From contig JAGCRI010000029.1 of the NCBI GenBank assembly GCA_017964755.1, forward strand, positions 1 to 8,512: a stretch of DNA of 8,512 nucleotides, read 5' to 3'. Each line of letters begins with the position of its first letter. Position 1 is the first letter of the stretch. This DNA comes from Bacteroidales bacterium (GTDB lineage Bacteria; Bacteroidota; Bacteroidia; Bacteroidales; WCHB1-69). Position numbers and translations under genes: made by a program. Shown here piece after piece: positions 1-6,922 of the stretch. Under the pieces are notes generated by a model. It saw only the letters and a list, made by a program, of their open reading frames with translations, ran no database searches and was not told the DNA's origin.

Positions 1-1254
1 CGCGACAACCACCTTCTGATTGGGTCATTGAAAAAACTGCGCGATACAGGCAATTCAGTCATTGTGGTGGAACACGACCAAGACATGATGGAGGCGGCTG
101 ACTACATTGTTGATGTCGGGCCGGGGGCAGGCGAGCGCGGCGGCGAAATCAGCGCGATAGGCTCATACGAGGATATTCTGAAAACCGGCTCACTGACAGC
201 ACAATACCTGAACGGGACAAAAAAAATAACAGTTCCGGCGGAGCGCAGAAAAGGCAGCGGTAAGAAAATACGTCTCGGCGGAGCAAACGGCAACAACCTG
301 AAAAATGTCTCTGTTGACTTTCCATTAGGCACATTTATCTGTGTTACAGGTGTTTCCGGAAGCGGAAAATCATCACTCATTAATGAGACTTTGTTTCCGA
401 TATTAAATAACAATTTTTATAATTCGGAAAAGAAACCTCTTGAATATAAAACAATTACAGGCTTAGAGAATATTGACAAGGTGATAAACATAAACCAGCA
501 GCCCATTGGCAAAACCCCGCGCTCGAATCCAGCAACATACATCGGAGTCTTTGACAAGATAAGGGAGTTGTTCAGCGGGCTGCCCGAAGCGAAAATCCGC
601 GGCTACAAGCCCGGCCGCTTCTCGTTCAATGTCAAGGGCGGACGATGCGAAGAGTGTCGCGGCGGCGGTGTGAAAAGCATCGAGATGAATTTTCTTCCCG
701 AAGTTTACGTAACCTGCGAAGCCTGCAACGGCAAACGATACAACGACGAGACTTTGGAGATAAGATACAAGGGCAAGTCCATTAACGATGTCTTGGAGAT
801 GGATGTCACGACCGCTCTCGAATTTTTCGAGAATATACCTGCCATTATTCAGAAAATCAAAGCATTAGATGATGTGGGCTTGGGGTATCTGCGGCTCGGC
901 CAGCCCTCAACGACACTCTCCGGCGGTGAAGCGCAACGCGTGAAATTGGCCGCAGAACTCTCAAGAACGGAGACGGGCAACACTTTCTACATTTTGGACG
1001 AGCCGACCACCGGACTTCATTTCAACGACATCGCCGTGCTTCTGAACATTCTCAACAAACTTGTGGAACGTGGCAACACAGTCCTCGTAATCGAGCACAA
1101 CATGGACGTCATCAAGATGGCTGACTGGATTATCGACCTCGGCCCGGAAGGCGGCAAAGACGGCGGCAAAATCATCACTACCGGAACCCCTGAAGCCATT
1201 GTGAAACAAGGCAAAGGCTATACGGCAAAATATTTGAAGCATTATCTTTATTAA
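1..1254 (+). CDS. uvrA: UvrA excinuclease ABC subunit A, C-terminal part (5' truncated by the window edge)
   Basis: UvrA is the DNA-damage recognition ATPase of UvrABC nucleotide excision repair and acts in the cytoplasm as a dimer that loads UvrB. The frame is open from base 1 (RDNHLLIGSLKKLRDTGN), so the TTG at 28 is internal and not a start. About 417 codons are present of the roughly 920-950 usual for the family. Visible parts are the end of the first ATPase domain (VIVVEHD, around 61-81) and the complete second one. That contains Walker A GVSGSGKSS (349-375), a C4 zinc module with Cys codons at 646, 655, 715 and 724, the ABC signature LSGGEAQR (916-939), Walker B ILDEPTTGLH (from 991) and the H-loop His (1096). 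All key residues are intact, so this part looks functional. No terminator hairpin follows the stop. The next gene starts 57 nt on and has its own promoter-like box. Confidence 0.97.
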   Translation, partial: RDNHLLIGSLKKLRDTGNSVIVVEHDQDMMEAADYIVDVGPGAGERGGEISAIGSYEDILKTGSLTAQYLNGTKKITVPAERRKGSGKKIRLGGANGNNLKNVSVDFPLGTFICVTGVSGSGKSSLINETLFPILNNNFYNSEKKPLEYKTITGLENIDKVININQQPIGKTPRSNPATYIGVFDKIRELFSGLPEAKIRGYKPGRFSFNVKGGRCEECRGGGVKSIEMNFLPEVYVTCEACNGKRYNDETLEIRYKGKSINDVLEMDVTTALEFFENIPAIIQKIKALDDVGLGYLRLGQPSTTLSGGEAQRVKLAAELSRTETGNTFYILDEPTTGLHFNDIAVLLNILNKLVERGNTVLVIEHNMDVIKMADWIIDLGPEGGKDGGKIITTGTPEAIVKQGKGYTAKYLKHYLY

Positions 1255-1281
1255 AAAATAGCATTTTCCCATAATTTATAT

Positions 1282-1290
1282 TACCTTTGC
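1282..1290 (+). promoter_or_regulatory. Bacteroidetes-type -7 promoter box (TACCTTTGC)
   Basis: TACCTTTGC matches the Bacteroidetes primary-sigma -7 consensus TAnnTTTGC exactly. It lies about 20 nt upstream of the candidate start codons at 1312 and 1318, which would give a very short AT-rich leader. No convincing TTTG/TTG -33 element is seen at the expected distance; TTTT at 1264-1267 is too close. Inferred to drive the secreted-protein gene and perhaps the M16-like gene after it. Confidence 0.55.
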
Positions 1291-1311
1291 AGGTTGTGAT
1301 TTTTTAAAATT

Positions 1312-2163
1312 ATGATTATGAAAAGAATCGTATTATTGTTATTGTCGGTTTTCACATTAAATATTCTCTTCGCACAAGACATTATAGTAACGAAAGACGC
1401 GCAAAAGATTTCTGCAAAAATCAGCGAAGTGGATGTTGATGTCATAAAATACAAGAAGTTCGATAACCTTGACGGTCCGACATATACCATGAGCAAGGCC
1501 GAAATTTCTTCAATCATTTATGAGAACGGTTCTGTAGATGTATTTAAAGATGCGGAAACAAAGCCTGCGGTGGCTACGACTCACGCGGCAAACCAGCGCA
1601 CTAACGGCTATATGAGCGGTGAAGTGCGTTTCATTACGCGCAAAATCGGTGAAGTTGCCGGATACGGTTGGGGAGGCGGAGGCACTGTAACCACTTCCGG
1701 CTTCTTTTTTGGTGAAGGGGTTGCCAGTATGAACGAAGCTGAGTTGGCGCGCGCCATCCGCGAAAATCCGCAGAATATGCTGTATGAGCCTGAGTATCGC
1801 GCATATTTGCAGACTTACGCCCCCGAAGCATACCGTAAATACAAACAAGGCGATGCATTTGGTATCTCCGGCGCCTGCTTGCTTGCTGTAGGGCTCTGCT
1901 CTATTGCTCTTTCTCCTTTGATGTTTCTTCCTTCAAGCACTTTGGATACTGATCAAAAATTGTATGGTTTCTTGGGGATGTTTTGCGGCGGCACGGTTCT
2001 GTCACTCGGCTCTATCCCACTTTTGAGCGTGGCTTATCACAAACAGCGTGTTACCTCGTGCGATGTCTATAATGAAAACTATGCTCACAAATCCGGACGA
2101 CCGGAAGCAACTCTCAATTTTGGCGCAAACAGATACGGAGTAGGCTTCTCCCTTCGTTTCTAA
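1312..2163 (+). CDS. Secreted or envelope protein of unknown function (Bacteroidetes type)
   Basis: The 283-residue product has no function I can assign. Residues 3-21 form a Sec signal peptide (KR, then a Leu/Val-rich core, then LFA), with probable cleavage before Q22. Residues 22-78 (QDIIVTKDAQKISAKISEV, then YKKFDNLDGP and ENGSVDVF) match a small N-terminal domain that recurs in exported Bacteroidetes proteins of unknown role. A Gly-rich stretch (GYGWGGGGTVTTSGFFFGEG, 118-137) follows, then a polar region with many Tyr and Pro residues (about 155-180). Two hydrophobic segments lie at about 183-207 and 218-241 and are probably membrane-spanning. The C-terminus ends in SLRF, an aromatic end like that of outer-membrane proteins, but no beta-barrel is evident. 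MKRIVLLLL from ATG 1318 is an equally plausible start, since no ribosome binding site decides between them. The M16-like gene follows after 34 nt and is probably in the same transcript. Confidence 0.8.
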   Translation: MIMKRIVLLLLSVFTLNILFAQDIIVTKDAQKISAKISEVDVDVIKYKKFDNLDGPTYTMSKAEISSIIYENGSVDVFKDAETKPAVATTHAANQRTNGYMSGEVRFITRKIGEVAGYGWGGGGTVTTSGFFFGEGVASMNEAELARAIRENPQNMLYEPEYRAYLQTYAPEAYRKYKQGDAFGISGACLLAVGLCSIALSPLMFLPSSTLDTDQKLYGFLGMFCGGTVLSLGSIPLLSVAYHKQRVTSCDVYNENYAHKSGRPEATLNFGANRYGVGFSLRF

Positions 2164-2197
2164 CCATATATTGTAACACACCTTTTTTCACTGACAA

Positions 2198-3478
2198 ATG
2201 GCCTATTTGGACAGATCTGTCTCACCTGTTGTTAAAGATTTTGAAGACTACCGGCTGCTTCCGCCTGAAAAGCGGGAATCTGCCAATGGTATTCTATCAT
2301 TTTATTTTCAGAATGATCAGCTTGACCTTCTCCATTTCACACTTCTGGTAAAGGGCGGAAAGAATTATGAGAAGACGAAATGCGTGGCCGAAATGTGCTA
2401 TAATGTCTTGAAAGAGCACAGGAAAGGCGAGACCTCAGCCGACTTTGCCGCGTTGGTTGACGGTTTCGGAGCTTCGTTTAGGATGAATGTCTATATGGAA
2501 TCTGTTTATATAAACATGATTGTTCCTAAACGTAACGCCGCCGGTTTTCTGAATATAATTTTCAACTTACTCCTAAATCCTACTTTTGAAAAGAATGATA
2601 TTGATATTTATAAGATAAAGAAAATAAAAGACTTACAGTATAATCAGCTGAAAGTTGATGTCCGTTCTTTTCAACTTCTTTTCAATACTTTTTTTGAAAA
2701 AGGAACTCCGACACAAACCATCATTTCTGAAGAATTGGTCAATAAAGTCAGTGAAAAACAATTGATTGACTTTTATAATGAGAGTTTTTGTGCGGAGAAT
2801 ATAACATTTTTTGCTGCAGGAAATATAGATGATGATCTCAAACATCTGATAAATAATCTTTTAGAAAAAATACCACACAACAAAAAGATAGAACCTGTTT
2901 CAGAAATTTCACACAGTAAAGTTGCCAGAAACATTTATGAAAGGCGTGAAGAGAGTGTGCAGTCGGCGGTGGTGCTCTGCAGGCGGCTTTTTGACGTGAA
3001 TCCGCAGCTTGAGCGCGAATTGGATGTGCTCACAACACTGTTCGGCAACTATTTCGGGTCGAGGCTCATGCAGAACCTGCGCGAAAAGAACGGTTATACA
3101 TACGGCATTTCCTGCGAAAGCAGCCGTTTCGGGAAAGAGATGTTATTTTATATCAACGGCGAAGTGAACGCCGAAAACTGCGGCAAGGCTATAGAGGAGT
3201 GCTACAACGAGATGCGGCGGATGCGCACAGAACCTGTCGGCGAAGAAGAACTGCAGATAGTCAGGAACTACATGCAAGGTCGCTTGCTACGGAGCATTGA
3301 CGGCGTAACAGCTTACATGAAATATTACTGTTCGTGTTTACAAAAAGGGTTGGACGAAACAGAGTTTTACCGCTCCCGCGAAGCAATCAGAAACATTTCG
3401 TCAGACAGGATAATGGAACTGTCTGACGAACTTTTCAATATTGATGATTTCACAGAGATTGTTGTAGGGCAGAAATGA
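2198..3478 (+). CDS. M16 (insulinase/pitrilysin) family protein lacking the zinc-binding motif
   Basis: This 426-residue protein has the two-lobed layout of M16 peptidases. The N-lobe covers about residues 20-225 (FTLLVKGGKNYEKTKCVAEM where active enzymes have G-x-A-H-F-x-E-H). The C-lobe covers about 245-425 and carries the typical FGSRLMQNLREKNGYTYGIS segment (286-305), including the R289 and Y302 pair that contacts substrate in this family. HxxEH is absent: residues 61-75 read CVAEMCYNVLKEHRK, with no paired histidines before a glutamate. It is therefore probably non-catalytic. Inactive M16 subunits normally partner an active one, but no active M16 gene lies in the window. No signal peptide is present, so a cytoplasmic location is inferred. 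The start is the first ATG after a 34-nt gap and has no clear ribosome binding site. Base composition changes sharply near 2940 (see findings). Confidence 0.85.
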   Translation: MAYLDRSVSPVVKDFEDYRLLPPEKRESANGILSFYFQNDQLDLLHFTLLVKGGKNYEKTKCVAEMCYNVLKEHRKGETSADFAALVDGFGASFRMNVYMESVYINMIVPKRNAAGFLNIIFNLLLNPTFEKNDIDIYKIKKIKDLQYNQLKVDVRSFQLLFNTFFEKGTPTQTIISEELVNKVSEKQLIDFYNESFCAENITFFAAGNIDDDLKHLINNLLEKIPHNKKIEPVSEISHSKVARNIYERREESVQSAVVLCRRLFDVNPQLERELDVLTTLFGNYFGSRLMQNLREKNGYTYGISCESSRFGKEMLFYINGEVNAENCGKAIEECYNEMRRMRTEPVGEEELQIVRNYMQGRLLRSIDGVTAYMKYYCSCLQKGLDETEFYRSREAIRNISSDRIMELSDELFNIDDFTEIVVGQK

Positions 3479-3485
3479 GGTCTTC

Positions 3486-5594
3486 CTACTTCAAATGCCT
3501 GTCGAACCAGTCGATGAAGTTGCGGTGCCAGAGGAGGCTGTTCTGCGGTTTCAGCACCCAGTGGGTTTCATCGGGAAAATAGAGATAACGCGCCTCAATA
3601 CCGCGCATTTTTGCGGCGTTGTAGGCAGCCATTCCCTCAGAAGCAACAATACGGAAGTCAAACTCACTGTGAATCACACAAATAGGCGTATTCCATTTGT
3701 CGATAAACAGGTGCGGTGAGTTGGCGTAACTTTTCTTGATTTGTGGATTATTCCAGTCCCAATATGGTCCGCCTAAATCCCAATTGTCAAACCAAAGTTC
3801 CTCTGTTTCAAGATATTGCTGTTCAAAATTAAACATTCCGTTGTGCGCGAGCAGCACCTTGAAGCGGCGTCCGTCATTGTAACCTTTAACATCATGGTTG
3901 TGTCCCGCGAGCCAATATACGCTGTACCCGCCGAAACTTGCCCCGCAGGCACCGAGCCGCTCCTTGTCAATCTGCTTCACGTTGTCGGCGAAATAGTCGG
4001 CGGCGGTCATGTAATCCTGCATACAAAGCCCTCCGTAGTCACCGCTAATCTCCTCGCACCACTCTGTCCCAAAGCCGATTGTGCCGCGGCGGTTGGGCGC
4101 AATGACAAAATAGCCTGCTCCGCTCATCACCTCGAAATTCCAGCGCGTGCTCCAAAACTGGCTCACCATCGACTGCGGACCGCCCTCGCAGAAAAGCAAC
4201 GCCGGATAGGTCTTAGTGCTGTCGTAATCGTACGGATAAATGAGCCATGTGAGCATATCCTTTCCGTCAACAGTCTTAATCCAATGTTCCTCAACTTTTC
4301 CCATTCTCACTTGAGACAAAACCTCGTCATTAATTGAAGAAATCTTTGTGCCTTCGCTTTTTTCATCTTTCAGATTATAGACAAAAATTTCAGACGGATA
4401 TTGCATTGAAACCTGATCTGCAAAAAGTTTGTCGCCTGCCAACTCAAAACTGTGAATATCGTGATAGCCGTGCGAAATCTGGCGGAACTCCTTCGTTTCA
4501 GGAGCGCAGGCAAAAATCTCAGTCATACCGAGATAATAGACCACACCGAGAATCTCCTTGTCGTCTTCGCTCCAGCATATTCCGGTAAAATTATAGTCGA
4601 AATTCTCCGACAAATCTGTGCGTTCGCCAGAAGCAATATCCATCACCATCAGGCGGATTTTGTCGCTTTCGTAGCCGTCTCGCTCCATACTTTCCCAAGC
4701 AATACGCGTTCCGTCGTGACTGAAAACAGGGTTCTGGTCGTAGCCCATAATGCCTTCGCTGATATTTTTTGTAGTCCCATTTTCAATGTCATAAAGGAAA
4801 ATATCGCTATTGGTGGAGTGAGCGTAATCGGAGCCGGTTTTCTTGCGGCAGGTGTATGCAATGGTTTTGCTGTCAGGACTATAGTTGAACTGCTCCACGC
4901 CGCCCCAAGGTCTCATCGGGCATTCGAAAGTGCTGTCAATCAAAGCAATTGAATTTTCAATATCAACTTTCCCATCGAATTTTGCCAAGAAAATCTGAGG
5001 AATCTCATCAACCCAGCAATCCCAGTGACGATACATCAGATCCTCGTTAATGCGTCCCGTTGTCTTGTCAAGACCTTTATAAATATCATTCAAATGATCC
5101 GGTCTTTTTACAGGAATTGTAGTTATATAAACAACAGATTTCTTGTCGGGGGCGAGTTTGAAGCCCTCGATTCCGTTTTCGACTGTGCCGAGCAGATTCT
5201 CCTTTTTGCTGTTAACGTCAATGGAGCGGATTTCGTTGCCACGGCAGAAAAGCAGCGTGTTTTCATCAAGCCACACGGGGTTAAATTCGCCCGCGGCGGT
5301 CGTGGTAAGCCGCGCCGCATCGCCACCCTCAGCAGGCATAAGATAAAGTTCGGCGTTGCCCTTATTCTCAGCCATATCGTAATATGTGACAATATATGCA
5401 ATCTGTTTCCCGTCTGGCGACACCGCCTTTTCAGTCATCTTGCCGAGCGACCACATCACCTCCGGCGTAAAACGCCCGTCCTGAACGGTTATTTCAGGCT
5501 TCCCGATGACTTTTTCATCAGATTGATTCTGTTGTTGTTTTGAGCATGCACAAATCAGTGTAAGCATTGCGAAAATGATAGCTAATTTCTTCAT
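3486..5594 (-). CDS. S9 family (prolyl oligopeptidase) dipeptidyl-peptidase, lipoprotein; DPP5-like
   Basis: A 702-residue serine exopeptidase expected to remove dipeptides from oligopeptides in the cell envelope. Residues 1-17 are a lipoprotein signal (MKKLAIIFAMLTLICAC) with probable lipidation at C17. The residue before the invariant Ala-Cys is Cys15, a slightly unusual lipobox. Residues about 45-430 form a beta-propeller with repeats of SPDGKQIAY, SPDSKTIAY and SHDGTRIAW type. Residues about 435-702 are the alpha/beta-hydrolase domain, with nucleophile S553 in GASFGGYS, acid D646 in HSEFDFRIV and H679 in DETHW. The triad is complete. GASFGGYSVYWLAGH resembles DPP5 of asaccharolytic Porphyromonas; the substrate preference is inferred. 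No acidic surface-export signal follows C17, so it probably faces the periplasm. It lies 26 nt downstream of hydF, likely in one operon. It ends 7 nt from the convergent M16-like gene. Confidence 0.92.
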   Translation of the reverse strand: MKKLAIIFAMLTLICACSKQQQNQSDEKVIGKPEITVQDGRFTPEVMWSLGKMTEKAVSPDGKQIAYIVTYYDMAENKGNAELYLMPAEGGDAARLTTTAAGEFNPVWLDENTLLFCRGNEIRSIDVNSKKENLLGTVENGIEGFKLAPDKKSVVYITTIPVKRPDHLNDIYKGLDKTTGRINEDLMYRHWDCWVDEIPQIFLAKFDGKVDIENSIALIDSTFECPMRPWGGVEQFNYSPDSKTIAYTCRKKTGSDYAHSTNSDIFLYDIENGTTKNISEGIMGYDQNPVFSHDGTRIAWESMERDGYESDKIRLMVMDIASGERTDLSENFDYNFTGICWSEDDKEILGVVYYLGMTEIFACAPETKEFRQISHGYHDIHSFELAGDKLFADQVSMQYPSEIFVYNLKDEKSEGTKISSINDEVLSQVRMGKVEEHWIKTVDGKDMLTWLIYPYDYDSTKTYPALLFCEGGPQSMVSQFWSTRWNFEVMSGAGYFVIAPNRRGTIGFGTEWCEEISGDYGGLCMQDYMTAADYFADNVKQIDKERLGACGASFGGYSVYWLAGHNHDVKGYNDGRRFKVLLAHNGMFNFEQQYLETEELWFDNWDLGGPYWDWNNPQIKKSYANSPHLFIDKWNTPICVIHSEFDFRIVASEGMAAYNAAKMRGIEARYLYFPDETHWVLKPQNSLLWHRNFIDWFDRHLK

Positions 5595-5620
5595 AGGAAT
5601 AAAATTTATAAGATGTAAAA

Positions 5621-6817
5621 TTATTTTTCTTTCTGATTTTCTACTTTGAGAAATATTTGCACCGCCCTGTCGAAAATGCCGTTCACGTAAGCCAAAAGCA
5701 TTCCGTAGTTAGTAACAGGTATCCCTTTTTCGATGGCGGGGCGCAGACGGTTAACCAGCTGCTTGTGTGTAACCATACACCCTCCGCACTGCACCACCAT
5801 TGCAAAATCCTTAATGTCCGGGATTTTGTCCAAGCCTGTAACATACACAAATTCAATTCTTTTCCCTGTATATTTTTGTAAAAGTCTTGGAATTTTCACC
5901 CGTCCTATGTCATCGCAGGAGGTCTGGTGTGTGCACGATTCCAACATAAGGATTTTGTCGCCGTCCTGCAAATTACAGATTTGCGGAGTGCCTTTCAGAT
6001 AATTCTCAAAATCGCCTTTGTGGTGCGCAAGAACTATGCTGAAACTTGTGAGCGGAACAGACGGCGGCACAATCGGAGCCACAACGCCGAAAACCTGGCT
6101 GTCGGTTATAACCAATTTCGGCGCCGGATTGCTTTTAAGGTAATTCTGTAGTTTATCATGTTGTAAAACAATGGCTATAGCCCTATTATCCAAAATGTCG
6201 CGTATGGTCTGAACCTGCGGCAGAATAAGCCGCCCCTCAGGAGCCTCACTGTCGATAGGCGTTACCAAGACCACGGTGTCGTTCTCACTGATGACATCTC
6301 CCAACAACGACTGTGTATGCCACGCGCTTTCAGGCATTCGGCGCACAATCTCAGCAATCAGCTCATCAATTCCGAGCTTGTTTTTCGCACTGACATTTAC
6401 TACAGCATTATTTCCGGCAGAACTTTTAAGCTGACTGCATTCATCGCATTTGTTATTCACAATTACAAAAGGCGTCCCATAGTCAGACAAAAGGTGCGTA
6501 AGCGTATTTTCAGGTTCACCCCAATTGTAATCATTAATCACAATAATGGCAAAATCAACAATTTTCAGGATTTCGACAGACTTGTCAACGCGCTGTGCTC
6601 CGAGGGCGCCGAGGTCATCAATTCCAGCCGTGTCGATGAGGATGACGGGGCCGATACCGAAAATCTCAATTGATTTTTTCACAGGGTCGGTGGTTGTGCC
6701 GGCAACCGGTGAGGTTATGGATGTATTTTGTCCTGTAATTGCATTTATCAGAGAGCTCTTCCCATAGTTTCTTCTCCCGAAAACACCTATATGCGGCTTG
6801 TTGTCTCTTCCTTTCAT
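5621..6817 (-). CDS. hydF: [FeFe]-hydrogenase maturation GTPase HydF
   Basis: HydF is the scaffold that receives the 2Fe subcluster precursor made by HydE and HydG and delivers it to apo-[FeFe]-hydrogenase. The 398-residue product has a TrmE/Era-like GTPase domain: G1 GRRNYGKS (14-21), G2 around TTTDP (41-45), G3 DTAG (62-65), G4 NKCD (122-125) and G5 SAK (143-145). A linker/dimerization region follows, then a C-terminal iron-sulfur domain with C295-T-H297 and C344-G-G-C347. Length is normal. The residue before CGGC is Gln343, where many family members have His. ATG at 6817 is preferred (MKGRDNKPHIGVFGRRN). The frame extends to an ATG at 6913, but that would add 32 non-conserved residues and place the start upstream of the likely hydF promoter. 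No hydE, hydG or hydrogenase gene is in the window. The S9 peptidase gene follows after 26 nt. Confidence 0.94.
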   Translation of the reverse strand: MKGRDNKPHIGVFGRRNYGKSSLINAITGQNTSITSPVAGTTTDPVKKSIEIFGIGPVILIDTAGIDDLGALGAQRVDKSVEILKIVDFAIIVINDYNWGEPENTLTHLLSDYGTPFVIVNNKCDECSQLKSSAGNNAVVNVSAKNKLGIDELIAEIVRRMPESAWHTQSLLGDVISENDTVVLVTPIDSEAPEGRLILPQVQTIRDILDNRAIAIVLQHDKLQNYLKSNPAPKLVITDSQVFGVVAPIVPPSVPLTSFSIVLAHHKGDFENYLKGTPQICNLQDGDKILMLESCTHQTSCDDIGRVKIPRLLQKYTGKRIEFVYVTGLDKIPDIKDFAMVVQCGGCMVTHKQLVNRLRPAIEKGIPVTNYGMLLAYVNGIFDRAVQIFLKVENQKEK

Positions 6818-6831
6818 GATGACTTTGCATA

Positions 6832-6841
6832 TTTGCGCAAA
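6832..6841. promoter_or_regulatory. Perfect palindrome TTTGCGCAAA in the hydF-folP divergent region
   Basis: A 10-bp perfect palindrome overlaps the hydF -7 box (6837-6845). The half-site TTTGCGC recurs at 6885-6891 inside the folP -7 box, where it continues as TAAA. This could be an operator, or chance similarity of two promoters that share TTTGC. The binding function is inference only. Confidence 0.25.
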
Positions 6842-6845
6842 GATA
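6837..6845 (-). promoter_or_regulatory. Bacteroidetes-type -7 promoter box for hydF (TATCTTTGC on the minus strand)
   Basis: The minus strand reads TATCTTTGC, an exact match to TAnnTTTGC. It lies 20 nt upstream of the ATG at 6817 and supports that start over the one at 6913. A TTTG-like -33 element is not present at good spacing; the nearest T-rich run is only about 12 nt upstream. Likely also drives the downstream S9 peptidase. Confidence 0.55.
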
Positions 6846-6880
6846 TTAATAAATTGCCAAAAATTGTGATTATTTTTAAC

Positions 6881-6889
6881 TATTTTTGC
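6881..6889 (+). promoter_or_regulatory. Bacteroidetes-type -7 promoter box for folP (TATTTTTGC)
   Basis: TATTTTTGC matches TAnnTTTGC exactly and lies 33 nt upstream of the folP ATG at 6923. ATTG at 6853-6856 is a possible -33 element, at a spacing of 24 nt. The box lies back to back with the hydF promoter in the same 105-nt gap. Confidence 0.55.
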
Positions 6890-6911
6890 GCTAAAGAATT
6901 TGATTTTGAGC

Positions 6912-6917
6912 AAAGGG
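6912..6917 (+). promoter_or_regulatory. Shine-Dalgarno-like site of folP (AAAGGG)
   Basis: AAAGGG lies 5 nt before the ATG at 6923. It helps choose that start over upstream in-frame ATG codons such as 6728, which falls inside hydF on the other strand. Confidence 0.55.
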
Positions 6918-6922
6918 ATAAA

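Noticed and set aside
219..226. Run of eight A in uvrA, and run of eight A at 8341-8348 in the lipoprotein signal peptide, as phase-variable tracts
   Set aside because: Runs of this length are expected in AT-rich DNA. Both frames are intact, and excision-repair genes are not typical phase-variable loci. The lipoprotein run is only weakly suggestive.
1255..1311. Rho-independent terminator after uvrA
   Set aside because: The gap is AT-rich but I found no GC stem followed by a T run.
3816..5543. Long plus-strand open frames opposite the S9 peptidase (for example 3816-4337, 4452-4952, 5025-5543)
   Set aside because: They lie antisense to a full-length gene with an intact catalytic triad, and their products show no recognisable domain or signal. 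They are shadow frames.
5595..5620. Independent promoter for the S9 peptidase (TAAATTTT on the minus strand)
   Set aside because: It lacks the conserved G of TAnnTTTG and lies in a 26-nt gap next to the start codon. Co-transcription with hydF is simpler.
6818..6913. N-terminal extension of HydF to the ATG at 6913
   Set aside because: It adds 32 residues without family similarity and would place the start upstream of the -7 box at 6837-6845.
6728..6922. N-terminal extension of FolP to the ATG at 6728
   Set aside because: It would overlap hydF by about 90 nt. The ATG at 6923 has AAAGGG 5 nt upstream and gives the normal 282-residue length.
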